DNA of 64,000 nt from Acinetobacter haemolyticus CIP 64.3 = MTCC 9819 (GCF_000369065.1 NZ_KB849799.1:124001-188000), one strand, 5' to 3'. Shown: positions 21,401 through 30,615, counted from the stretch's first letter. Translations and numbers: made by a program. The notes: generated from the sequence alone by a model not told the origin.

Positions 21401-22096
21401 ATGAAAGAAACCAAAATAAAAACAACAAAAAGCTCAGACAATTTGTCTGAGCTGGTTTACCAACGCATCAAGAATGATATCTTTGATTTCAAACTGATGC
21501 CAGGTGAACGTTTCACTGAATCTGAAGTTGCAAAAGCTTATGATGTAAGTCGCACCCCAATCCGACAAGCATTATATCGTTTGCAACAAGAGGGTTATGT
21601 TGATGTGAGTTTTCGTAGCGGTTGGCAAATCCGACCGCTCAATTTTCGATATTATGAAGAACTTTATGATGTCCGGATCGTATTAGAAAAAGATTCGATT
21701 CGTAAACTTTGTCAGATGGATCATCAAAACTCGGTTGAATTATCTGTATTAAAAGATTTATGGTTGATTGAACCTCATCAATATCTAAAAGATATTAAAC
21801 AACTGTCACAACAAGATGAGGATTTCCATTGCGCTTTAGTTCGTGCCTCTGGGAATAATGAAATGGCGAGAATTCATCGTGATTTGAGTGAGCGAATCCG
21901 TATTATCCGTCGCTTAGACTTCTCTAAAGATTATCGCGTTGAAGCGACTTATCAGGAGCATCAGAAAATACTGGGTTATATTTTTAATCGTAAAGTAGAT
22001 GAAGCTATTCAGGCGATTGAAGCACATATCATGCAAAGTCGTGATGAAGTAAAAAAAATTACTTTACAGATGTTGGATTCGAGTCAGTTTTATTAG
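21401..22096 (+). CDS. GntR-family (FadR-type) regulator of the urea carboxylase operon
   Basis: 231-aa regulator. The N-terminal winged helix-turn-helix reads YQRIKNDIFDFKLMPGERFT then SEVAKAYDVSRTPIRQALYR. The C-terminal part is the all-helical FCD ligand domain (about 85-220; EDFHCALVRASGNNEMARI, EHQKILGYIF). It starts 12 bases after the carboxylase stop, so it is the third gene of the operon and probably controls it. Ligand unknown; urea, allophanate or another nitrogen compound are guesses. Confidence 0.88.
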   Translation: MKETKIKTTKSSDNLSELVYQRIKNDIFDFKLMPGERFTESEVAKAYDVSRTPIRQALYRLQQEGYVDVSFRSGWQIRPLNFRYYEELYDVRIVLEKDSIRKLCQMDHQNSVELSVLKDLWLIEPHQYLKDIKQLSQQDEDFHCALVRASGNNEMARIHRDLSERIRIIRRLDFSKDYRVEATYQEHQKILGYIFNRKVDEAIQAIEAHIMQSRDEVKKITLQMLDSSQFY

Positions 22097-22128
22097 AATG
22101 AAGTTATGGTGGAACCTTTGGGATTTTC

Positions 22129-22433
22129 ATGGATAACTGGAAATATGCTTTGATAGCATCTGTTGTTACAATAGTGGGTATGGCTCTAATAGCTTTACTT
22201 TCAAGATTTAAATTATGGAAGGTTTCTGTAAGTATTTTTTTGATCTCAGGTGTGTTTTTTTATATTCTTGTTTTAGTCGGGCGTCGTTCTGATAATAGAG
22301 GGGTCCTTGGGGAGCGCATGGCTTGTTTAGGGAACTTATAAACCTAGAAATTATTCTAGTAAGTTTAGGTGTAGGGGCATTTGTAACATTACTATTCTTA
22401 TTTTCAATAATCTTTTCCAATAATAAGAAATAA
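22129..22433 (+). pseudogene. Small membrane protein broken by a frameshift in a G run
   Basis: The ATG at 22129 opens a frame with two transmembrane segments (WKYALIASVVTIVGMALIAL and VSIFLISGVFFYILVLVG), ending early at 22341. From the GGGG run near 22305 onward a second frame continues as GPWGAHGLFRELINLEII and then a third hydrophobic segment, stopping at 22431-22433. One additional G would join them into a single protein of about 101 aa. I do not recognise the family. It could be a true mutation or a homopolymer sequencing error. Confidence 0.6.
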
Positions 22434-22604
22434 TTATTTCAGTGAGTCATGGATAATAGTTTGGATGATTTAGTCATATCGTGAGAAGTGAAACATAAAC
22501 TTCACAAAACTCTTTTTTCTATGCCTAATCCTGCATAAAACTAACATCTTTTATCTCTTTGCTATTTAATAATAAAAATCATATTTCAAATCATCAGATG
22601 ACAC

Positions 22605-23480
22605 ATGATGAATGACCAAATACTAATCTCACTTTTTCTAAAGCTTATTGCCAAAGAAGGCTTCTTTGCGACCACGATAGATGGCATCACTTTGATGCGT
22701 GTAGATCACAACACTCCACCACTAGCCGTACTGCAAGAACCGACCTTAGTTTTTGTTTTACAAGGAAGTAAACGTGGCTATATCGGAGCTGAAACCTATG
22801 CATTTCAGCAAGGTGAATGCCTTATCGTCTCTGTGTCTATGCCATTTGATTGTGACACGATTGCAAGCCCTGAGTCACCTATGATTGCGGTGAGCATGAA
22901 ACTAGAGGTGGATACGGTAAATGAGTTATTAGCAAAAACATATTTTGAAAATGATAAATTTAAACCACTCACTACAGGCATGAGTGTCATTCAATATGAT
23001 CAAACAATTTCTAATGTGTTGATACGACTATTAAAAACTTTAGGTTCAGAACAAGACAGCTTGATTTTAGGTGAACAAATTAAACGAGAGTTATTGTATC
23101 GAGTGATTCAACATTCGGGTGCAGATGCTTTAAAAGGATTAGTGGTTCAAGGAAATTTACGACCGATTTATAAGATTTGTGAATATATTCAACATCATTT
23201 TACAGAGAAATTAACAGTGGAAATGCTTGCTGAGCAAGCCAATATGAGTATTTCTGCATTTCATAAAGCATTCAAACAAGTCACATTACATTCACCTTTG
23301 CAGTATCTCAAAGTTACGCGGTTGCACAAGGCAAAACAAATGTTGCAAAACGAAAACCAAAGCGTTGCTCAAGCAGCTTATGCTGTTGGTTATCAAAGCT
23401 CATCTCAATTTAGTCGAGAATTTAAAAAGCAGTTTGGTTTTTCTCCTAATCAGACTGAAGTAAATATAGATAAGGAATGA
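22605..23480 (+). CDS. AraC-family regulator with AraC_N domain
   Basis: 291-aa regulator. The N-terminal two thirds is the AraC_N cupin-like domain (LQEPTLVFVLQGSKRGYIG, QQGECLIVS), as in YqhC-type regulators; the C-terminal 100 residues hold two helix-turn-helix motifs (MLAEQANMSISAFHKAFKQV, AAYAVGYQSSSQFSREFKK). The quinone oxidoreductase gene begins seven bases downstream and hchA follows, so it probably activates an electrophile/aldehyde stress operon, as YqhC does in E. coli. Inducer is inferred only. Confidence 0.88.
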   Translation: MMNDQILISLFLKLIAKEGFFATTIDGITLMRVDHNTPPLAVLQEPTLVFVLQGSKRGYIGAETYAFQQGECLIVSVSMPFDCDTIASPESPMIAVSMKLEVDTVNELLAKTYFENDKFKPLTTGMSVIQYDQTISNVLIRLLKTLGSEQDSLILGEQIKRELLYRVIQHSGADALKGLVVQGNLRPIYKICEYIQHHFTEKLTVEMLAEQANMSISAFHKAFKQVTLHSPLQYLKVTRLHKAKQMLQNENQSVAQAAYAVGYQSSSQFSREFKKQFGFSPNQTEVNIDKE

Positions 23481-23487
23481 GTAAGTC

Positions 23488-24492
23488 ATGAATCAAAATA
23501 GTAGCGAACAAATGAAATATATCGAAATTACTCAAGCTGGCGGTCCTGAAGTTTTAAAAGTTACACAAGGTGAAAAACCTGAGATTAAAGAAGATGAAAT
23601 ACTAATTGAAGTCTATGCCACAGGCATCAATCGCCCTGATATTTTGCAACGACAAGGGTTGTATCCGATGCCGAAAGGCGTAACGCAGATTCCAGGATTA
23701 GAAGTTGCTGGCATCATTTCACAAATCGGTTCAAAAGTAGAAAAATTTAAAGTCGGTGATAAAGTCTGTGCGCTGACCAACGGCGGAGGTTATGCAGAAT
23801 ACTGTGCTGTTCCAGCAAATCAAACTTTAAAAATTCCAAAAAATCTTAGTTTTGTTGAAGCGGCAGCCATTCCAGAAACTTATTTCACAGTATGGGCAAA
23901 TCTATTTCAGATCGGACAATTAAAAAAGAATGAAACAGTTCTGATTCACGGAGGAGCAAGTGGAATTGGTTCTACAGCGCTGAGCTTATGTCATGCGATG
24001 GGTATTCAAACTTTTTCCACAGTGGGAAGCGACGAAAAAGCAGAAAAATTAAGCTCAATTTCGACGGTTATTAATTATAAAAAGCAAGATTTTGAACAAG
24101 AAATTTTGTCACGCACAGATCAGCATGGTGTTGATGTGATCTTGGATATTATTGGTGCTGCTTACTTTAATCAGAATCTGAGATTGCTAAAAAGAGATGG
24201 GCGACTGGTAATTATCGGATTTATGGGTGGTCGCAAAGTAGATGGCTTTGATATTCAAGAACTCATGCTCAAACGCGCTGTGGTGACTGGCTCAACGATG
24301 CGTGCTCGAACCAATGATGAAAAAGCAAAAATTACCCAAGAATTGGAGCAGTTGGTTTGGCCACTAATCGAAACAGGTCAATGTAAACCGATTATTTATA
24401 AGACTTTTGCTTTTGAAGAGGTTGCTGCAGCACACCAATGTCTGGAAAGCAGTGAACATATTGGAAAAGTGGTACTCGAAATTAAATCGTAA
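23488..24492 (+). CDS. NAD(P)H-quinone oxidoreductase (zinc-free MDR family)
   Basis: 334-aa medium-chain dehydrogenase/reductase of the PIG3/quinone oxidoreductase type. Visible: TGINRPDILQRQGLYPMP and PGLEVAGII in the catalytic domain, no zinc-binding cysteine cluster, and the nucleotide motif HGGASGIGSTALS with GSDEKAEKL in the cofactor domain. It would reduce quinones or reactive enals using NADPH. It lies seven bases after the AraC regulator and about 106 bases before hchA, consistent with carbonyl-stress defence. Confidence 0.88.
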   Translation: MNQNSSEQMKYIEITQAGGPEVLKVTQGEKPEIKEDEILIEVYATGINRPDILQRQGLYPMPKGVTQIPGLEVAGIISQIGSKVEKFKVGDKVCALTNGGGYAEYCAVPANQTLKIPKNLSFVEAAAIPETYFTVWANLFQIGQLKKNETVLIHGGASGIGSTALSLCHAMGIQTFSTVGSDEKAEKLSSISTVINYKKQDFEQEILSRTDQHGVDVILDIIGAAYFNQNLRLLKRDGRLVIIGFMGGRKVDGFDIQELMLKRAVVTGSTMRARTNDEKAKITQELEQLVWPLIETGQCKPIIYKTFAFEEVAAAHQCLESSEHIGKVVLEIKS

Positions 24493-24968
24493 TTGTGCCT
24501 AATCGTATCCATTCTATGCCTATTTATACATCAAGCTTGAGAATGATCACTTGGAAAAGCAATATGTAAATCAAACATATCCTACGAGGAATTAGAACAT
24601 GACAACTAATATAGATGATCGTAACCCAACCCCAGATTTAGCTGAAGATAACGCATTTTTTCCATCACCTTATTCTCTAAGTCAGTATACGGCTCCTAAA
24701 ACTGACTATTACGGAACTACATACCCAAATCCATATCAAGGCGATAAAAAGATTCTTATGATTGCTACGGATGAGCGCTATATCTTGATGCAAAATGAGA
24801 AATTCTTTTCTACAGGAAATCATCCAATAGAAATGTTGTTACCAATGTTCCATTTGGACAATGCTGGTTTTGCCTTTGATGTTGCAACCTTGTCAGGCAA
24901 TCTGATGTGTGCTTAAAAAACAGGAGGGTTTAACTTGGTAAACTATACATACTCATTAGGAGTTTACC

Positions 24969-25268
24969 ATGAGCAAGAAACAGAAGACTTACACCGCAGA
25001 ATTTAAAGCTGAAGCCATAAAAGCCATTGAAGAGAACCAAGGTAATGTATCGGAATCCGCTAGACAACTTGGCATTTCAATGCAAACCCTTTCGAACTGG
25101 AATAACAAAGCAAAGGCTGGAACTTTAGCAGGCACAAAACAGTATTCGCCCGATCTAAACGCCTTACTCGAAGAAAATAAGAAGCTTAAACAACAGCTCA
25201 AAACAGCTGAAATGGAACGTGAATTTTTAAAAAAGGCAGCAGCGTACTTTGCCAAAGAAAGTCAGTGA
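24969..25268 (+). CDS. IS3-family OrfA, helix-turn-helix (copy 1)
   Basis: 99-aa OrfA: helix-turn-helix (TAEFKAEAIKAIEENQGNVS, ARQLGISMQTLSNW) followed by a leucine-zipper-like C-terminus (LEENKKLKQQLKTAEMEREF). Near the end, AAAAAAG at about 25229-25235 sits in the correct phase (A AAA AAG) for programmed -1 slippage into orfB, which lies in the -1 frame. This would produce the OrfAB transposase. Confidence 0.93.
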   Translation: MSKKQKTYTAEFKAEAIKAIEENQGNVSESARQLGISMQTLSNWNNKAKAGTLAGTKQYSPDLNALLEENKKLKQQLKTAEMEREFLKKAAAYFAKESQ

Positions 25269-26134
25269 GGTACGCCTATATGAAATCGCAAAGCCACTTA
25301 TTTCCGATTATTTTAATGGCTCGATTACTTCGTGTATCCGTTTCTCGCTTTTATGATTGGCTAAAGCGAGGCATGAGTAAAAGATCAATTCAGCGAAATC
25401 AGCAGACAATTTTGGTCAAAATAGCCCATGAAGAAACCAAACAAAGCTATGGCTATGTTCGATTAACCAAGCATTTACAAGCGCAAAGTATCAAAATAAG
25501 TATGTATGCTGTGCGCCAAATAAAAAAATCAAATCAGTTGTATTGTAAGCGCCATAAGCGTTTCAAAAGAACCACGGACAGTGATCACAACCGTTCTATT
25601 TATGACAATTTACTCAAGCAACAGTTTTCAATGACGAAGCCTAATCTTGCGTGGTCGAGTGACATTACCTACATTTGGACGGCTGAGGGCTGGTTGTACT
25701 TGGCAGCTGTCAAAGATCTTTACACGAAACAGGTTGTTGGCTATAGCTTAAATGAGCGCATGACAGCCAAGCTTGTTTGTGATGCATTGAATATGGCTAT
25801 TCGCAATCAGAAACCTGCTAAAGATCTCATTGTACATTCAGACAGAGGCAGCCAATATTGCAGTAATGAATATCGAAACTTACTTGAGAAATTTGATTTT
25901 CAGGGTTCAATGAGCAAAAAAGGCGACTGCTTCGATAATGCACCGATAGAGAGTTTCTGGGGCATACTCAAAAATGAACTAGTCCATCATCGCAACTACA
26001 AAACAAGGGAAGAAGCCAAAGCGGATATTACAAAATATATAGAGTTATTTTATAATCAGCGAAGAATTCAAAAAGGCTTGGATTTTAAGACACCAAATCA
26101 AATGGCAGAAGACTTTTATCGGTTAGCTGCCTAG
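25265..26134 (+). CDS. IS3-family OrfB transposase, DDE (copy 1)
   Basis: 289-aa integrase-core transposase. DDE residues lie in WSSDITYIWT (first Asp), VHSDRGSQYCS (second Asp) and FDNAPIESFWGILKNE (Glu). The N-terminal part is the HTH_21 region (QSYGYVRLTKHL). It begins at GTG overlapping the orfA stop; in vivo it is probably made mainly as an OrfAB fusion by -1 frameshifting. It looks intact. Confidence 0.95.
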   Translation: MRYAYMKSQSHLFPIILMARLLRVSVSRFYDWLKRGMSKRSIQRNQQTILVKIAHEETKQSYGYVRLTKHLQAQSIKISMYAVRQIKKSNQLYCKRHKRFKRTTDSDHNRSIYDNLLKQQFSMTKPNLAWSSDITYIWTAEGWLYLAAVKDLYTKQVVGYSLNERMTAKLVCDALNMAIRNQKPAKDLIVHSDRGSQYCSNEYRNLLEKFDFQGSMSKKGDCFDNAPIESFWGILKNELVHHRNYKTREEAKADITKYIELFYNQRRIQKGLDFKTPNQMAEDFYRLAA

Positions 26135-26770
26135 AATCTCCCAAGTGAAAGTCTCCTGCTAATTCAGCACACATCAATCCAGTCAAACTTGAAATGTGGG
26201 CGATGCCAAAAGAAGAGCAAGTGGTTTTGGATACCTATCATAAGTACGAAAAACAACTTAAATCTCCACTTAAATTAGCTGATATTTTAGATCAAGCTTT
26301 AAGTTCTGATTCACCATATGCTGGTATTTTCATTCCAGGTGGGCATGGGGTTTTGGCTAAAATTCCTGAGAGTAAAGAAGTTAAGGCTTTATTAAAATGG
26401 GCAGTGGATAATGACAAATATGTGATTACCTTATGTCATGGTCCAGCTTCTTTATTGGCAGCCGCTGTAGATGAAAATCCAAATGACTACATTTTTAAAG
26501 GTTATCAAGTTTGTGTTTTCCCAGATTCATTAGATAAAGGTGCCAATATTGATATTGGATATATGCCAGGACAATTGCCGTGGCTCGTCGGTGAAAATTT
26601 AGAAAAACTTGGTGTAGAAATCTTAAATAAAGGAATTACTGGGCAAGTTCATCAAGATCGAAAACTGTTAACGGGTGATAGTCCCTTAGCCTCTAATAAT
26701 TTGGGTAAACTTGCTGCTGAAACTTTATTAGCTGATCCAAGCCTTAACGCATAAGTTATTTTATAAGTTC

Positions 26771-26798
26771 AAAGCCCAATTCAATATTGGGCTTTTTC
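26771..26798 (+). terminator. Terminator after hchA
   Basis: Ten-base stem AAAGCCCAAT / ATTGGGCTTT with a five-base loop, then TTCTT. It is 17 bases after the hchA stop. Confidence 0.88.
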
Positions 26799-26901
26799 TT
26801 GAGCAAAATTTAAAATCTGTAAGCTAGCTGACAAATCGTCTCCGCAATATTGATTATGTTAGAAAAGTAGCAAGAGACAATCAGATATTTAGAGATCATC
26901 A

Positions 26902-27903
26902 ATGAAAATATGTATTTATGGTGCAGGTAGTATTGGATGCTATCTTGGTGGTAGGCTGGTTGCTGCTGGCTATGACATAGATTTTATTGTTCGTCCTAGA
27001 GTTCAGCAAGAACTTCAAACTTACGGTTTAACTGTTTCAGATTACACAGGATTCAAGCAAACCATTTCTGCAAATCAATTACAAATCAGCATTGATCCCA
27101 ATACAGCAGCTCATGCAGATATTGTCTTGGTTTGCGTAAAATCAGCATCTACTGAACAAGTAGCCCGTGAATTAAAAGATATTTTAAAGAAAAAGACCAT
27201 TATTATTAGTTTTCAAAATGGCTTAAGTAATGTGGGAATTCTAAAACGAATTTTAACAGACCACACTATACTCGAAGGAATGGTACCTTTTAATGTCGCA
27301 GCTTTGGGGAGTGGTCGATTCCACCAAGGAACAGATGGTGCTTTGTATGTAAAAAGCCATGAGCAATTAGCTGAACTCGTGCATGCATTTAAAAAAGCAA
27401 AGCTAGAAATTCAGTTAGAACAGGATATGCAAGCTGTGCAATGGGCAAAATTATTGTTGAACTTAAATAATTCAATTAATGCACTCTCACAGCTTCCACT
27501 GAAGCAAGAATTATCTATTCGAGAATATCGTCAATGTTTAGCACTTGCCCAATTAGAAACCTTAAATTTATTAAAAATAGCCAAAATTAAACCAGCAAAA
27601 CTGACCCCAATTCCAGCACAATTTATTCCTAAAATTTTAAAACTACCCAATCCTATATTTAAGATTATAAGTAAGAAAATGCTCGCGATTGATCCACTTG
27701 CACGTTCTTCGATGGCTGATGATCTTATGGCTGGAAGAAAAACTGAAATCGATTGGATCAATGGTGAAGTTGTTAATTTAGCGAGCCAATTGAATTTGAC
27801 AGCACCAATTAACCAGAAACTAATTGAGCTGGTAAAACAAGCAGAATCAGAGCCGAAAGCATGGTCTGGATCAAAACTTAAAGTACAGCTAATGCAATTC
27901 TGA
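26902..27903 (+). CDS. 2-dehydropantoate 2-reductase (ketopantoate reductase family)
   Basis: 333-aa NADPH-dependent reductase of the PanE/ApbA family. The N-terminal Rossmann motif is ICIYGAGSIGCYLGGRL; VLVCVKSASTEQ and IISFQNGLSN are the usual following strands; the catalytic Lys is in AVQWAKLLLNLNNSINAL, and the substrate helix SSMADDLMAGRKTEIDWING is well conserved. It would convert ketopantoate to pantoate in pantothenate synthesis, but many genomes have paralogues acting on other 2-oxoacids. It faces a BASS transporter across a shared terminator; a BASS protein (PanS) imports ketopantoate in Salmonella, so a functional pairing is possible. Confidence 0.87.
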   Translation: MKICIYGAGSIGCYLGGRLVAAGYDIDFIVRPRVQQELQTYGLTVSDYTGFKQTISANQLQISIDPNTAAHADIVLVCVKSASTEQVARELKDILKKKTIIISFQNGLSNVGILKRILTDHTILEGMVPFNVAALGSGRFHQGTDGALYVKSHEQLAELVHAFKKAKLEIQLEQDMQAVQWAKLLLNLNNSINALSQLPLKQELSIREYRQCLALAQLETLNLLKIAKIKPAKLTPIPAQFIPKILKLPNPIFKIISKKMLAIDPLARSSMADDLMAGRKTEIDWINGEVVNLASQLNLTAPINQKLIELVKQAESEPKAWSGSKLKVQLMQF

Positions 27904-27917
27904 TTCGATTCTCCATA

Positions 27918-27950
27918 AAAAAAAGCGTATAGCATCGCTATACGCTTTTC
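27918..27950. terminator. Bidirectional terminator between the ketopantoate-reductase-like gene and BASS gene
   Basis: Perfect 13-bp stem AAAAGCGTATAGC / GCTATACGCTTTT with a three-base loop; A run on one side and T run on the other allow termination in both directions. Confidence 0.9.
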
Positions 27951-27965
27951 GATAAGAAATTTAGA

Positions 27966-28841
27966 TTAGACTGCTTTTGTTGTCTCTTGTGGTCCGAATC
28001 TTGTTACCCAAATTCCAAAAATCGTCGCAAAAATATACATGAAGATCGAATATACAGCAGCAGGCATTGCGATGGTGGTACTTGCCATAACTGTTAGTGC
28101 AATAGTCATTGCCAGCGTACTATTATGGATACCGATTTCAAATGCACATGCACGTGCTTGATATGAACTGATACCAAACATTCGTGGTACGAAATAACCA
28201 ACCATTAAACTAATTGCACAGAAAAGTGCGGTAGCCAAGCCAATTTGCCCAATGTAATTCATTAGGTTCTCGCGCTCAGTAATAATTGCACCTAGAATAA
28301 TGATTACGAGAAAGATCACAGCAAAAATACGTACTGGACGGTTAAGCTTTTCAGCAAAATGAGGTGCATAATGACGAATTAACATCCCGATACCAACAGG
28401 CACCAAAATAATTAAAAACACCTGCATCACTTTTGAAAACTGCAAACCAACTTGCTGACCTTCATTCATAAAATGAAGAATAGAAAAATTGACAATAAAA
28501 GGAAGGAATACGGCTGCTAGCACAGCATTAATCGCTGTTAAACTAATATTGAGCGCAATGTCACCCTTATATAAATAGCTAAATAAGTTTGCAGTTGTTC
28601 CTCCAGGGGAGGCTGCGAGTAGCATTAAACCAACAGCTAACAATGGTGGTAAGGCTAAAATTTTACAGATTAAAAAAGCAATCCCAACCAATAGAAACAA
28701 CTGACAGAATAAAGCGATAAAGACAACTTTTGGATGCTTACTAATCCTAGCAAAATCTTTTAATGTTAATTCTAAACCAAGCCCCGCCATAACTATTGCT
28801 AAGGCAATCGGTAAAAAAAGTGTAATCAACCCTGAATCCAT
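27966..28841 (-). CDS. Bile acid:sodium symporter (BASS) family transporter
   Basis: 291-aa inner-membrane transporter with eight to nine hydrophobic segments. The family marks are LPIALAIVMAGLGLELTLKD at the N-terminus, AASPGGTTANLFSYLYKGD (sodium-site region, about 80-100) and the crossover helix ACAFEIGIHNSTLAMTIALT (about 235-255). GGAAG precedes the ATG. Known substrates in bacteria are organic anions, including pantothenate precursors (PanS). The 5' leader can fold into a three-way structure, see 28886-28965. Confidence 0.88.
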   Translation of the reverse strand: MDSGLITLFLPIALAIVMAGLGLELTLKDFARISKHPKVVFIALFCQLFLLVGIAFLICKILALPPLLAVGLMLLAASPGGTTANLFSYLYKGDIALNISLTAINAVLAAVFLPFIVNFSILHFMNEGQQVGLQFSKVMQVFLIILVPVGIGMLIRHYAPHFAEKLNRPVRIFAVIFLVIIILGAIITERENLMNYIGQIGLATALFCAISLMVGYFVPRMFGISSYQARACAFEIGIHNSTLAMTIALTVMASTTIAMPAAVYSIFMYIFATIFGIWVTRFGPQETTKAV

Positions 28842-28885
28842 ATCTGTTTCTTCCGTTTAATAAATATTATTTTGTATGAGTAAAT

Positions 28886-28965
28886 GTTGTTTCATCGTGT
28901 CAGATAAGAAATCGAATCCTTTGATTTCTTATGGCTCTTGGGAAAGCAGACACGACGAAAACAAC
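28886..28965 (-). ncRNA. Candidate structured leader of the BASS transporter mRNA
   Basis: On the minus strand these 80 nt fold into an outer stem GUUGUUU / AAACAAC continuing, after a small internal loop, as UCGUGUC / GACACGA. Enclosed are a short hairpin GCUUU-CCCA-AGAGC and a perfect 10-bp hairpin AUAAGAAAUC / GAUUUCUUAU with a nine-base loop. The element ends 45 bases before the BASS ATG. The arrangement is riboswitch-like, but I cannot match it to a known class; a palindromic intergenic repeat is the main alternative. Confidence 0.45.
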
Positions 28966-29522
28966 ATATCTCAAAAACCAATACGATATGCATGTGAATT
29001 TAGTTATTTTTACTAAATCTTTTCACTTATTAATACTACGCATTTTTCTATCGGACTTTGTCTACTTTACGACAAATTTATAAAAATTTAATCCACTACA
29101 TTTAGACTTGGCGTTCATTTAAGAGGTTTGGTTACATTTCTACAACCATAAATAATGCGTACAGTTCTGTATGTGATTATGAGTGCTTGTGCTTTCTGAA
29201 AGAGTGGTAGCCCCCAAGTATCCTAATAAAAAATAATAAAAAATATTGTTTTATAACATATAGATATATTAGTTTTAAGCGGGAAAATTTACATGGATTT
29301 AATTTGGTAAATAATTATCGTTTTCATATAAATTCATCAAAAGTAATTGGCTTAAATGCACAAGTGTATTGAAATTATGGTCAATGACAGCAAATTACAT
29401 CGAGATTGATAATTCCCGCCAATTTGATGCCTATAACCATTTACTCAGCTTGAATAAGTGAAAGTTGTAGAAATCTTTAGAACGAAATAAAAGAATTTAT
29501 ATTACAAAATGCGGAATAAAAT
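28966..29522. other. Gene-free region before the emrA-like gene
   Basis: 557 bases, AT-rich, without a convincing gene. It should hold the promoters of the BASS leader (minus) and of the export operon (plus). A 25-codon ORF at 29384-29461 (MTANYIEIDNSRQF...) has no good ribosome-binding site and may be the residue of a decayed gene. No repeats, tRNA or terminator were seen. Confidence 0.5.
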
Positions 29523-30590
29523 ATGGATACTATAGCGCGTGTAGAAGTAGAGCCAGAAGTTAAAGTCCATAAGAAACAAAAAATCACTTGGATCGTATTT
29601 TCGCTACTTTCGCTATTTCTATTGATTGGGGTGATGTACTACTTTTTTATATTTCGATTCTATCAATCTACAGATAATGCCTATGTTCAAGCTGATCTCA
29701 CTTGGGTAATGCCAAAAGTCACAGGTGAAGTGGTTGAGTTGGTTATTAATGACAACCAATTTGTCAAAAAAGGTGAGACGTTAGCAGTACTAGATCAACG
29801 TGATTATCAAGCGAGACTTAATCAAGCAAAATCATTAGTTACATTAAAAGAAGCGGCACTGGCCGTTCAAGAACAAAATGAAAAATCAGCACAATCTTCA
29901 ATTCACGAAGCAAATAGTGGTGTGCTTGCTGCTCAAGCAGATTTATCACGTCTAAAAAAAGATTTTCTACGTTATCAAGATTTATTAAAGGATGGCGTGA
30001 TTACGCGACAAAATTTTGAAAATATTCAATCCCAATATTTATCGGCACAGGCTCAACTTAGTCGTGCATCAGCAGGTGTAAATGCAGCAGAAGCTCAGTT
30101 TGGTAGTTTAAAAGCGAGTCGCGCACAATTACTGGCTGATATTCAAAATGCAAAGGCGAGTTTAGACCTTTATCAAATAGATTTAGCATCAGCAAGGATT
30201 ATAAGTCCTGTAACTGGCAAAGTAGGTAGTTTGGCAATACAAAAGGGCTCTCGTGTAAGTCCACAAACTCGCTTAATGGCGATTATTCCTGATAATAGTT
30301 TATATGTACAAGCAAACTTTAAAGAAACACAAATCCAAAAAATGCATATCGGGCAAACGGTTTCCTTAAAGTTAGATGCTTATCCAAGCCTAACTTATAC
30401 AGGAAAAATTGAAAGCTTTTCTCCTGCATCAGGAGCAACCTTTTCGCTTATGCCCCCCGACAATGCAACAGGGAACTTTAATAAAGTTGTTCAACGAATT
30501 CCTGTTCGAATTGCAATTGATCCAAGTCCCCATATTGAGCTTATCAAGCCCGGTATGTCTGTTAAAGCCAAGGTCAATTTAAAAACTTAA
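29523..30590 (+). CDS. EmrA/HlyD-family membrane fusion protein
   Basis: 355-aa periplasmic adaptor anchored by one N-terminal helix (about residues 21-43, WIVFSLLSLFLLIGVMYYFF). Then TDNAYVQADLTWVMPKVTGE and LDQRDYQARLNQA give the biotinyl-lipoyl domain, a long alpha-helical hairpin rich in A, Q and E (about 100-215), and the second lipoyl half SPVTGKVGSLAIQKGSRVSP. It joins the DHA2 pump encoded 25 bases downstream to the TolC-like channel at 35780, forming a tripartite exporter. First gene of the GH3 cluster. Confidence 0.9.
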   Translation: MDTIARVEVEPEVKVHKKQKITWIVFSLLSLFLLIGVMYYFFIFRFYQSTDNAYVQADLTWVMPKVTGEVVELVINDNQFVKKGETLAVLDQRDYQARLNQAKSLVTLKEAALAVQEQNEKSAQSSIHEANSGVLAAQADLSRLKKDFLRYQDLLKDGVITRQNFENIQSQYLSAQAQLSRASAGVNAAEAQFGSLKASRAQLLADIQNAKASLDLYQIDLASARIISPVTGKVGSLAIQKGSRVSPQTRLMAIIPDNSLYVQANFKETQIQKMHIGQTVSLKLDAYPSLTYTGKIESFSPASGATFSLMPPDNATGNFNKVVQRIPVRIAIDPSPHIELIKPGMSVKAKVNLKT

Positions 30591-30615
30591 GCATTGCGAT
30601 TTTAGGGACTTAAAC

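Larger units (their letters stand above)
24903..26176 (+). mobile_element. IS3-family element, copy 1, 1274 bp
   Basis: Ends are inverted repeats beginning TGATGTGTGCT on both sides (right end reads ...AGCACACATCA). Target duplication is ATC at 24900-24902 and 26177-26179, the 3-bp size usual for IS3. It carries orfA and orfB. Encoded proteins are identical to those of copy 2 at 52897-54170, and both copies are 1274 bp in the same orientation, so this element is recently mobile. It interrupts hchA. Confidence 0.95.
24599..26754 (+). pseudogene. hchA: hchA (glyoxalase III / protein deglycase), split by IS3-family element
   Basis: HchA (Hsp31) is a DJ-1/PfpI-superfamily enzyme that converts methylglyoxal to lactate. 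The first part (24599-24902) gives [19 protein letters not shown], the [13 protein letters not shown] metal segment and FDVATLSGN. The second (26177-26754) resumes with KLEMWAMP and carries the catalytic IPGGHG, the nucleophile [11 protein letters not shown] and the [19 protein letters not shown] end. Removing the IS and one ATC duplication rejoins [12 protein letters not shown] in frame, giving a full-length protein of about 293 aa. The catalytic Cys lies after the break, so no active HchA can be made now. Confidence 0.93.

Noticed and set aside
15941..22096. Urease cluster
   Set aside because: No ureABC or nickel-insertion genes are present; urea use here is through carboxylase and allophanate hydrolase.
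29384..29461. 25-codon ORF MTANYIEIDNSRQF... before the emrA-like gene
   Set aside because: No good ribosome-binding site, upstream frame lacks a clear start, and nothing else supports translation; kept only as a remark on the gap.
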